Origin: Metellina segmentata
Taxonomy: Eukaryota > Arthropoda > Arachnida > Araneae > Tetragnathidae
Direction of reading: 5' to 3'
Length of the DNA stretch: 64,000 nucleotides
Assembly (NCBI GenBank): GCA_947359465.1
Contig: OX375873.1
Location: forward strand, 42,380,437-42,444,436
Shown piece by piece: positions 10,570 to 21,115 of this stretch. Each line of letters begins with the position of its first letter. The stretch's first letter is position 1. Position numbers and translations under genes: made by a program. The notes under the pieces were generated by a model, which was given only the letters and a program-made list of their open reading frames with translations, searched no databases and had not been told where the DNA came from.

Positions 10570-11560
10570 GGGCAATAGAGGTTCTGAAATTATTGTTTTT
10601 GAATTGTATTAAGAATAACCGAGACGCTACCCGTGATATTTCTATCGGTCTCTGTATTAAACTTTATTTGGGAAGGTTGGCGATTAACCTCCGTCCGAAA
10701 GGGTTAATGGAGGTTTTGAAATTATTATGTTTCTGAGTTTTATTGAGGGTAACTGACAAGTTCCTCCATCATATTTCTCTCAGTCATGTCATATTAACCT
10801 TTATTTGAGGCCGTTTGACAGTTAATCCTTTTCCCGTAAGGGAAAGATCCTGAAACTGCCTGATTTATTGACATTCTTACGTTTCTGAGTTTTATTTAAG
10901 AGTAAGACTCACGTTTTGGCGTTGAGTGGAAGTTTGGAGAGTGGTGTGCCAGCTCAGGTGTGATCTCATCATCTGACTGTGGTTCAAAATTTAGTGTGGT
11001 AATTTAGTGTTTTAGTAGTAAATGGAGGACTGAGAAATCTTTCCCTTCGAGGGTTGATCCTGGACCGTTGCTAATAGCCCGTTGTGTTGGTCTAGTGCGA
11101 CGTTAATTAAAGGTACCATACCATTAGGAGAAAGACAATCTACATATTGCTCAACCCGTTGTGTTGCTCCAGTGCTTTAATTAAAGATACCATACCTTTA
11201 AAAGTAAGACAATCAACATATTGATCTACCTTAAGCCCTGCAACACAAATTTGGCTGTAGTACACATGCGTACCGAGATGTTTTCTATCCAGAAACCTAG
11301 TGCGCATGTCTTGTCACATGCTCCTCCAGTGTGTGGCCGGACTAACGAAAAAGTTTCCCTTGATATTTCTTTCGGTTACTTATTAACCTTTATTCGGGCA
11401 ATTTGATAATTAACCTTCGTCCCTAAAGGGTAATGGAGGCTTAGAAATTATTAGGTTTCTTAGTTTTATTGAGGGAACCGAGTTCTCCGTCATATTTCTC
11501 TCGGTCACGTCATATTAACCTGTATTGGGGCATTTTGACTGTTAACCTTCGTGCCTTGTT
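10570..11560 (+). repeat. 132-bp tandem repeat, interrupted by a SINE
   Basis: Units share GGAGGTTTTGAAATTATTAT, GTTTCTGAGTTTTATTGAGG, then a segment like ATATTTCTCTCGGTCA, then TATTAACCTTTATTTG. Equivalent points lie at 10578 and 10710 (period 132), with further copies near 10840 and on the far side of a SINE-B insertion at 11345-11560. Copies are strongly diverged. No open frame spans the array. Confidence 0.75.
10920..11215 (+). repeat. SINE-B core (plus a second fragment)
   Basis: GAAGTTTGGAGAGTGGTGTG, CAGCTCAGGTGTGATCTCAT and TAGCCCGTTGTGTTGGTCTA match the minus-strand full copy at 17745-18045. A partial second copy of the last segment follows at about 11152-11215. It splits the 132-bp array. 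Confidence 0.75.
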
Positions 11561-14500
11561 TGTTTTGCTTTCAGGCTGGAGTAATTTCATCGATCAAAAT
11601 CCATCAATGTCGGGTGTGCTTTGTTTTGTTCGTTGTAATCGAGTAGGGGGAAACTTCTGAATAATATCTTTACATAATACTTTCATAAGAGTCCCATAAT
11701 TAGATGCCTCTCACTTGCTCTGATGTTTCAAGTACTCGAACGCGCAGGGAAGACAAACTGTATGAGCGATTTTGCTGTCAGGTATATAAAGAACGTCAAG
11801 TTGTTTTGCTGTATCTTACTCTTGCCGCAGAAACCCATCAAGCTGTCTAAATGTAGTAGGTCATGTACCGAGATTCCGAACCATTTAATACCAGAAAGAC
11901 TTTGGTGTCATTTCTTTCGGTCAGAAATGATTGATGCACACGTTCTGTGTTACGATTTTCTTACTTGATTGTTACCATCTAGACAACTTAAAACATCAAT
12001 ATTCAACGATTATTACCCCCTCCGTTCCTCATAAATTAAACTGCTGATACATCTTAAGAGCCTTGCTTCATCGTTAGTATGCAAATATCGGAAAATGTTA
12101 TCGGTATTTTTACTTTCACTGAATAGGGATTCTTCATAGAATGGTAAAAATATTTTTATTTTAAACGTACAAAAATTGAATTTTTTTTTTTTTTTTTTTT
12201 AATTTTTAGATAGTTTAATCCTAGAAAAATGAAGGTCTGGAATTTGATAACGGAAATTTTAAAGTGACCAATTTGTGAAAGCAGATTTAATTAATGCTTG
12301 TATCAAATACTTAGCTAAGTATTCATAGACATTCAACTAGAATATTTAAGATTAGAATAATATTTACAAAACTTTTTGATCATTGATCACTTTGTTTTGT
12401 TTAAGAATTCCTGCTGCACTTGTGATGTTTTGAGTTGGTAAAGAGAAAATGTTCTGGAAGTTTTCTAAGACAATTTGTGTACACCCAAAAATGTAACAGT
12501 AAAATTTGCGAATGAATCCCGCAACGTAGATTGTTTATATCCGTTGTTGCTGTTCGAAAATATGCAAATAACGTTCGATTTCTGTGCGACGCATTTATTT
12601 TAAATATATATATCGAAGTCCCAGGTGTAATGAAATGCGTTTCTGTTTCGAATTAATGCTTCATCCTCAGACCAGACAATTAGCTGTGTTTCGTTCTGCA
12701 ATTAACTTTTTTTTTTCAGATACATTTCATATAATCTGAAACATATAGCTTGATTCTATCTAGAAGTGCACAAAACAAGAAAATAAGAAATTAAATAATT
12801 ACATTCTGTCGTTGCTTTCTTTATAAAAAAAATGTTACTGGTCTTCTTTGCTTTAGTTCTGTTTTTTTCCTCATCAATATGATTTTTTTTTTCTTTTTTC
12901 TTAATTTTTTTTCTTATTCATACTTGTCATTAAAACGACTCTTCGATGTAAAAGTATGCGCTGCGCATTCTTGGTGGCATGCTCTTACGAGCTCATTTAG
13001 AGTGGCCGGGTTCGTAATGCTTTGAACAAGTGACTTGAATTAACTTCTCGTACCGAGATCTCCAATCATTAGAAATCATCTGTTGATCAGGTCCCAAAAG
13101 AAAAAAGAACCTGGGCAGCAGAAAAAAACTTATTGCCGTCGTTAACATGAATTTGTATGTGGAGTATCATTAAATTGAGGTGTCAATTACTCAGTCTTGC
13201 TTGGTAGAAGATATTGTAGTTATTTTCTTCAGTTTATAAGTTGATCTTTCGACCCAGCCGAGATGCTTGCAGGGTTTAGTTAATAAACTGCCATTTTTTT
13301 TTTCTGGACAAGAATCTGATCGTTTCATTACCAGGCAAAATTTAGTGCATTGTTTTTATTTATTTTAATTGCGTCACTTTTATCGTTCATTACATTTGAA
13401 CTATTGAAAACTTTTCTCAAAATAGCGTCGAACAAGAATGATTATTTTTCAGTGTTATCAGAGTATGGCCCTTAGGAAAAGACCCGCTGAAAAAATTCTC
13501 TCATCGAATATGAAACTGTCTAATTGTCCCTGGATAGCAAAAAGGGACAAACCAATACCATCGAACAAAAATTATTGTGGTCTACATCGTATTTGTAAAG
13601 CTGTTTCGGCTTGAGAACATTTATGAGTAGTTGATTAATCCGGTGAAATCTAAAAGCAGTCAATAAAATAAAAAAATCCTCTTGGTTTCATAGAATATGA
13701 TTTAAATCATTTTTAAAAGTTTGAAGGGTTGTTTGAGTTCTCCTATTTTTTGTTTATTCAAGTAATGATGCTGTAGTAAGACGTTAATTAAAAATAATCT
13801 AACCTTAGTTTACCAAACTTTTTATGCAATCAAAAGTACTGTGGAAGTCCTCAGAGATCGGTATCTAAGAATTGCATCAATTATTTGTTTATTTGAAATC
13901 ATTAACTTATTAAAAATCTTATCAATTCTACAAACTATTGGTGTATATTTTCAACATAATTTGTATTAGTTATAAACACACGTTTTTAGTATTTGGAAAT
14001 TTTTGCAAAATGGCTCATTTGTTAGTCATCAAATGCAAACAGATATAGCATAAATCTTAGTTTTTAATGTATATTTCAGACTTTCGAATGTAGTAATCAA
14101 GAAAAAATATGAACTTTGATAATTGATTATCATTTTTTTAATAGAGGCATTTTATATCAAGTTAAATGTTGGTGGAACAGTAGTGTTTGTGCGACAATCA
14201 TGTTCTCCGTACGTATTCTAAATGTAGTTTCACTTGGTTTGTTTTTAAACTACGATTCATGCACTTCATCATCAAGAATTCCAAAGAATGAATTCAAAAT
14301 TGATGTATTGCGTATCCTGACATTGTCTTGTGCCTTAAAATCCGACCAACCCCGAAAATTGTAAATAGATAAAGTTTTACTATCAATCTTTATTTCATCT
14401 AGACTCTTTTGTCTTGTGTCTGGCGCAGGATTTAAAAATCGTTAGATCATGTTTTTAGAATAGATTTCTAAATTTAAATTTTCAAAACGGGAGTAGAAAT

Positions 14501-16096
14501 TTAATTCTTACAAAGCAATCCATATAGTAATTCAATACTTCAAACAAATGCTTTGAAAAGAATTGTTCCAGAAAGGCTTTCAAATCGTAAGCTTGAAGCT
14601 TCGGTACGAAAACATTCACCTACCGGGTGAATATTATTAAAGTTTCTTGCCGAAAAAAAAATTTGTGTCATGTGATGCTTTTTAGTCTTTGAATGTAGTC
14701 ATATTTCTAATGAAATTAATTGTAAGACAATACTATAACATTCTTTTCCCTTTTACCGTTCTCATCTCTGTAGACATTCGCTAAGAGTGATAGCTCTAGG
14801 CTTTCGTTGATTGACATCGTAACTTCCGAGATAAAAATCAGTTTTACTGTGGCTGTCTTTTAAAGCTATAAAAGTGACAGAGAATCTTTTTTGACCTCTT
14901 TTTAACGGATCAAGAAAGATCAAGTCAACTTTCAAGGGCTCAGTGCTGCTGCATGGTCATTAGCCACACTGAGTCAACTTTTTATCCATCAAATATTTGA
15001 TGCCGCTTAAATACGAATTTAATCTGGAGATGGCAAGAGTTTGCTTTTATCACTGAACGAATGCGCAAATTTGGCTGATGAGGTTCGTTGAACTTCTGTG
15101 ATGTTTAATGTTATTTTCTTTTCCTCGAATTGATAACAGAACGAGAATTGTGTTTTGTGAATGACACTTTTCCTTTTTAGGTGGAAAAAGAGTTTCCTGT
15201 ATTTTTTAGTTGAGAAGTTTACCAACATTTAATTGCAGATTTTATGTTTAGAATAGGGAAATTTTTTATATTTGCCATTGCCTAGTTGTAATGTGCTTTA
15301 TACCGCACTTTCGCCCAAAACAGAACAATTGATGAGAGAAACTCTTGTGAGAAAATAGCTGTGGACATCTTTTTCATAGTTTAATGAACGTATATACAAT
15401 CATTGCCATAAAAATTTGCGCACCAAGAAAAAATTGTCAAAATGTAACGAAATTTTACACATGTAAGTACTACTTTGATATAAGTAAGTGATTAGAAAAT
15501 CAAATAAAAAAAGAATCATTTATTGCATAAAAAAGTACACAAATGAAGGGAAGTTTTAGTACTCTGTTAAACCCCCTCTAGCGCGAATGCACGATGCGAT
15601 ACGAGTTTCACGTAAATAGTAGCCTCATGCGTTAATTCTTATCCATTCGCCTATACATGGGGACGTATTCTTGGGGATTCCCATAGTATCATCCTGGTAT
15701 TATATTTTGTGTATAAAAACAATTTAAAATACACTGAAATCAATTTAATGTGTGATTTGTCAAATCGTTCTAATAAAACATGAGACGGTGTTGACACTGA
15801 ATTATTTTCTGTATACGTGCTGTTAACGCCTCATTCCGAATTGTAAAATAATTCTTTTTAATTCATATTAACTTCTGTAATCTCATCCAATACAGAAATT
15901 CCAACCTGCGATGAAAGTTTTCAGCAGTACCAAAGGAAAAGATCCGTAGTTTTAAGAATTTTTCAGTAATCAAGTAAAAATTTAAGAAATCGGCTTTAAT
16001 AACAAGCATATAACATTAATTCAAATCTGAAAGATATATGCAACATATTATATTATTTATAATTAGTAAAGTATATCATGCATGAAAACACATATA
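11561..16096. other. no gene seen; old repeat traces
   Basis: Non-coding AT-rich DNA. A SINE-A scrap (TTGTCTTGTGTCTGGCGCAG) lies at 14411-14430. The 15395-15720 stretch (around CCCCCTCTAGCGCGAATGCA) looks like a decayed mobile element, but I could not define its ends. Open frames here are short and unrecognised. Confidence 0.4.
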
Positions 16097-17591
16097 CAGG
16101 GTGGTCCCGAATTCATGGTACAAACTTTAATGGTAGGTACAGGACATTGTAACAATAATTTATTGTATAGGAATGTATAGTCGCAAGTGACGCGGTGAGG
16201 CGAAAACAGGGGAAATAACGGCCGAAAGGAAAAACAAAGATTTTATTGAAAGCGTTGTTGACAAGTGTCATGTTTACAGTAATTGTTCAAAATTGCGTCC
16301 ACCAGTATCGATACATGCTTGACAGCGTCGGTGGAGCGATTGGCGTACACGTTCAAAGATGCCTGGTATTTCACGCACACCTGCAGCAGCTACAGATAAG
16401 CGAGCGACGAGATCCTCATCTGAGTCAACTGGAGTCTCATAAACAAGATGCTTTAGATGTCCCCATAAAAAGTAATCGAGGCTCGGGAGATCGGGGTGGC
16501 CAAGGGACTCGTCCACCACGCCCAATCCATCGAGTACCAAACGTGGCATTCAGGTAATTCCGTACATCAATGCTGAAGTGTGCTGGCGCCCCATCGTGCT
16601 GAAACCACATGCGGTTACGAATGGCGATCGGAACATCATGCAGCAGTTGTGGTAACACTTTTTTCAGAAAAATAAGATAGCTTCCGCCAGTGAGCCGCGT
16701 GGGTAGTAAGTATGGGCCAATCAAAAAGTCGTTCACAATACCAGCCCACACATTAATACTGAAACGTTGTTGAAACGCATGTCGACGCGTTGCATGTGGA
16801 TTATCGGTTGCCCACACATGGGAATTGTGCGCATTAAAGACACCCTCGCGTGAAAATGTCGCTTCATCTGTAAATAGCACATAATCTACGAAATCCGGCT
16901 GCAACGCACATTGCTGCATCACCCACAGGCAGAAGTTCACGCGGCGAGGATAATCTGCCGGATTCAATGCTTGTACTTTCTGAAAATGGAAGGGGTGTAA
17001 GCGATTTTCGTTTAACACTCTGCATACAGTCTGATGACTCACACCTACGTCACGCGCAACAGTTCTTGTGCTTGACTCGGGTCTATCAGCCACAATGTTC
17101 AAGATGCTTTCTTCCAGCCTTGGAGTGCGTACAGCTCTTGCTCGACCAGCGCCATGTCTGTTGATGTCGAACGCACCTGTTTCACAAAGTTGACGATGTA
17201 ACCGTTGAAAAATTCTATGATCCGGCATTCGTCGATCAGGATACTCCGCGCGATACATTCGTAACGCAGCTCTGCCGTTACCATTTGCACGGCCGTACAT
17301 GTAATGCATGTCTGCTTTTTCTGCATACGTAAAGTCACCCATCGTCTACGGCAGCACAATTGTGAATGGCGCTTTTCCCTACTGCGATGCATCATGTTCA
17401 ACAGCGGCTAGACATCTACTGCCCTCTACCGGCAATGATACCAACCGATCACTCCATTTCTCTTTCCTTTTATTTCCCCTGTTTACGCCTCACCGCGTCA
17501 CTTGCGACTATACATTCCTATACAATAAATCATTGTTACAATGTCCTGTACCTACCATTAAAGTTTGTACCATGAATTCGGGACCACCCTG
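16097..17591 (-). mobile_element. mariner-type element with 122-bp TIRs, nearly intact
   Basis: The element is bounded by TA at 16095-16096 and 17592-17593. Its inverted ends, 16097-16218 and 17470-17591, begin CAGGGTGGTCCCGAATTCAT and match over about 122 bp with only a couple of differences. That near-identity implies a recent insertion. One transposase gene fills the space between the TIRs on the minus strand. Standard mariner TIRs are about 30 bp, so these are unusually long. Confidence 0.93.
16274..17342 (-). pseudogene. DUF4817/mariner-type transposase, one frameshift
   Basis: The frame opens with ATG at 17342 (MGDFTYAEKADMHYMYGRA...), a DUF4817-type helix-turn-helix start. A second HTH segment follows (TRTVARDVGVSHQTVCRVL). 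The DDE/D core shows VLFTDEATFS for the first aspartate and MWFQHDGAPAHFS for the second. Near 16490 the frame breaks: the main frame ends at 16437, while the true C-terminus (LPSLDYFLWGHLKHLVYETP, to EQLL) continues in another frame to the stop at 16274. The break fits loss of 8 bases between short direct repeats (CGATCTCC). With the break bridged, 41 residues separate the second and third acidic positions, a DD41D-like spacing. The residual 301-codon frame lacks the third catalytic residue and is presumably inactive. Confidence 0.88.
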
Positions 17592-17744
17592 TATAGAACC
17601 AATAACTGTGTATGAAAGAATTATATCATGTAACAAAAAATTGAAAATTTTGTTCATAAAAAACATTTAATAATTAAATTTAAGCACTCTTCTCGCATTT
17701 AAAAAAATTATTAATAATGGTAATTGGTAATGGTAATTGAAGTT

Positions 17745-18045
17745 AACGTCGCATTAGAGCAACACAACGGGCTATTGACGACGGTCCGGGATCAGTCCCT
17801 GAAGGGAAAGATCGAGGACAACACCTCGTAATTTTGAACCAAGGTCAGATGACGAAGCAACACCTGAGCTGGCACCCCACTCTCCAAACTTCCACACCAA
17901 CCCTACGTGAGAAATTTCGGCCACGACAGATTTAAGGTGCACCAGCCGCCTCTACACCATACGCTTACAAACATCCATGCCCGGACCCGGGTTCGAACCA
18001 AGAACCTTTGATCTAGAAGCTAATAGCTTAACCACTATACCGGTT
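17745..18045 (-). repeat. SINE-B, most complete copy, tRNA-derived
   Basis: On the minus strand the head has a box A-like TATAGTGGTTAAGCTATTAG (near 18042) and box B-like GGTTCGAACCCGGGT (near 17995). The core then reads GGAAGTTTGGAGAGTGGGGT, GCCAGCTCAGGTGTTGCTTC, GACCGTCGTCAATAGCCCGT and AATGCGACGTTAACT. Core-only copies occur at 4369, 10920, 25690 and 45061. The head makes it a tRNA-class SINE; its age and LINE partner are unknown. Confidence 0.8.
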
Positions 18046-20220
18046 AATAATAATGAAAAAAATACAAAAAATAAGTAAATTAATTGATGTGTTGTGAAAA
18101 ATAAATAAAATTGAATTTTTCCGTAGAAAAAAAAAATTGATTCCGTAATCAATAGTACCCGATTCACATCCGTAGAAACTACGTAGAGTCCGTAGTAGTT
18201 GACATCAAAATTCATGCATTGTCATCTATCGATGTTCATTTACTAGAATAAGTTGCAATCCATGGTTGCAATTAGAATATAAGGACAACTGTTTTTGTTA
18301 ACCTATCGCACTCGCAGAATGGACATAGTCTGCAGTATCTCGCAGATCTGTATTCAATAATGTTTTGTTTCTAACTAGATCGCATTTTCTTTATTCAAAA
18401 TATTATCGCATAGCATTTACCATATCGCAATCATCACCACGCGCCTGGGTAATAATTTAGTGTTTTAAATATGTAAGGGTTTTGTTAATTTAAAGCAGTA
18501 TTACTAGAAGTAAATAGGATTTATATTGTTAAGACTTAGAAGAGAAGAGTTATAATTTCAATTTCTGTGCATCCATTATTGGAGGTAGGAACAGCAAGCT
18601 AGTCAAGTTATTAGTTTTACTTCCTGAATCTATATTTAACTACGCTCATCAACCAACTGCTTTGATATTTTGAGCTCCGATGTTCCTTCTGTTGTATTTG
18701 AAGTCGACTTTATTCAGGTTCAAATTAATTTGGAATGCTTTTTGTACTTGACCAATCCAGAGAGGGGTTGTGTCAAAGAATACATTAAAGTAATGTTACG
18801 TCGAAAACACAAAAGCTACATGGGAACTTTATGAATTGACCTGCAGTTTTTGTTTCTTGGACTTAGAGAAGTGAATAACGTTTATGAAATAAGTAGTCAA
18901 CCGGTTATGCGAGGGTAAAAGCTCTAATAATGGACACTTCCGACTGCGGAAAAATAAATTTATCTTCCCCCATTGAAGGCGTGCTTAAAACACTAAACAC
19001 TTAGTGTATCAATGCAATTACCAGAGAAAGGTCTTTCACAGCCTGAAGGGAATAATGAAGAGTAGGATTTTAATGAACCCGGTTTTTGACGCCACCTTCT
19101 CATTGTAATTCCGATTTTAATATTCCTCGTTTTGCTTGTCTTGTTTTTTACAGTGCATCTCGTTTAGGGCCGGCTTATGGGAGTGCTGTACATAATCCAA
19201 TTAGAAACGCACGTCCATTTCAGTATTCCTTCTGCTGAATTCTCGCACATAGTTTCTTGAGTTAAATTTCGTATTTTACTTTCCTGTCTCTTAGAATGAG
19301 CGTAATTCCATTATAGGTACCCAATATGAACGAGTTCTTGAAAACAATTTTTTTTTTGCATGCGAAAGATCTGACAGTTATACTTAAAACCCATCTGGTT
19401 TTGTTCTTTGTAGAAAAGTTTTTTATTCTCTGCCCGAAATAAACTGCTTCGAACGCTTTGATTCAATGTCTCGGAGAAATTGTCGCCATTTCTTTCTGTT
19501 GTGTGATTGTAATGATTTCATGTATGGTAAAAGTTCTTATGGATTTTTAGGAGAGGCTAAGCATTTCTCAATGACTCCTATAAAAGAAGCTTTGGAAGGT
19601 TGGAATATGCCCATTGCATTTCACTTTAAAATTGGAATAGAATCACACTGGGAAATCTTGGCCCACGTTGCCGAAAAGTGGAGAACGTTTAACCGCATAA
19701 CGTTACCAGGGTGCATATCGAGGAAATACATCTTCGTTGCACTCTTACTACTGATCACGACTGCTTTGTCAAACACTTGTATCGCATATTTATACTAAAC
19801 AATCCTTTTTGCATGCTCTGATCTTCAGGAGGATATGTACCTACACACCTACCCCGATGTCCTGCGGTCTACTTCAATGTAGGATATATAATGCGAAAAG
19901 TGAGGGACTGAAAGGATCCATAGACTTTCTCTTCTGATGCCATTTTTAAAATTATTAATTGTTCTATTTGGCTTCGGGCAGACTTGTAATTTTCACCCGC
20001 CATTGGAAACAATATATATTATTAAATAGGAACACTCGGGTTACTGAGAAAATTGATTTGGTGAAAGGACTTTTTGTGGAGGACGTTCAGAGCTCTCTTG
20101 AAAATTTCTGGTTGATTGCTGTTTGACTAAAATGTTAATACATCGCTAACAGAATTAATTAACTATCGAAAGTCAAATGGACCTTCAAGAACAGTTTTAT
20201 GTCTATTATTTTCTTAATTT
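18046..20220. other. no gene seen; one dispersed repeat
   Basis: A 110-codon ATG frame at 19466-19798 has no recognisable domain and I do not call it. About 19850-20010 (CTGAAAGGATCCATAGACTT, TTCTCTTCTGATGCC) is homologous to 38405-38600. Confidence 0.4.
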
Positions 20221-20300
20221 ATGCTTTAAAATATTTTGTTTTGCGTTTGGCGCAGCTTGGTCAAATCTGATCCCTGCGTCATAAAAATTAACCAACGAGA
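20221..20300 (+). repeat. SINE-A tail
   Basis: TTGTTTTGCGTTTGGCGCAG, CTTGGTCAAATCTGATCCCT and AATTAACCAACGAG match the family tail. Confidence 0.65.
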
Positions 20301-20874
20301 TGAACAGAAAGGTCGAACAAAATCATACTCGTTTTCTATTTTTTTTCTTTGTCTGCTTTACCTAAAAAAACACAAGTTGAATAATTGGTTTTACTAATAA
20401 ACCAAAATTCTTCAATGTTCATTAGCTTTTAAATATGCCCCAGAAAAATTTATGTCCGTTAGTTTCAATATTGGAAAAATATTTGTCTGCTAATGAACTA
20501 AACAGGCAAGTCTAATGATGGAGATCCTTTGTGTATGTAAGAAATTCTTCACTAAGACGGGCTATTTTTCCGATGGCAGTTAAAATATCAGTGTCATCAC
20601 AGGTAAAAGGTTAGCAACGGCTATCGAAACATTACCAGTTGTACGTAGACGTTATCGCCAAACATTAAAGTAACTTTGAAAATGATTACAAAAATTGATA
20701 AATTAAATTAAAAACCAAAATTAAAAATTTGATAAATTAAATTTTAAAAAAAATTAAAATTTTGAAAAAAAAAAAATACTTGGTATTTTATGATTTGTCC
20801 AGGCTGTAGATGATGTGGGAAACCTGTCACTAATTTAAATTTTTTTTGGGGGAGAGGGGAGTTTTAATGCCATT

Positions 20875-21115
20875 TTATTGATGCAATCGTTGGCGAACAC
20901 GAATGAAAGGTGCTGCCACACCCCACCCACCGATACTTAGAAGGAGGGGCACATGCTTTCCTGGAGTACTCGGGGAAGCTGGTTCGTATTTACGTATCGT
21001 AACCAAGAAATTAACTCGGCCGGCACATACGATAGTTGAACTCGGAACCAAGCACATCAGTCAACATACTTCTTAAGAGCAGCTGTTTAAGCCGCTCAGC
21101 CAATGTGGATTGAAC
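20875..21115 (-). repeat. SINE-C, tRNA-like (Leu/Ser-type head)
   Basis: The minus strand reads TTGGCTGAGCGGCTTAAACA (box A-like, near 21105) and, after an extended variable-arm-like stretch, GGTTCCGAGTTCAACTAT (box B-like, near 21035). The body lies downstream, to 20875. I see one copy only, so SINE status is inferred from the head. Confidence 0.45.

Noticed and set aside
19466..19798. 110-codon ATG frame with a hydrophobic C-terminus
   Set aside because: No recognised domain, no splice or promoter context, and not longer than expected by chance; kept only as a possibility.
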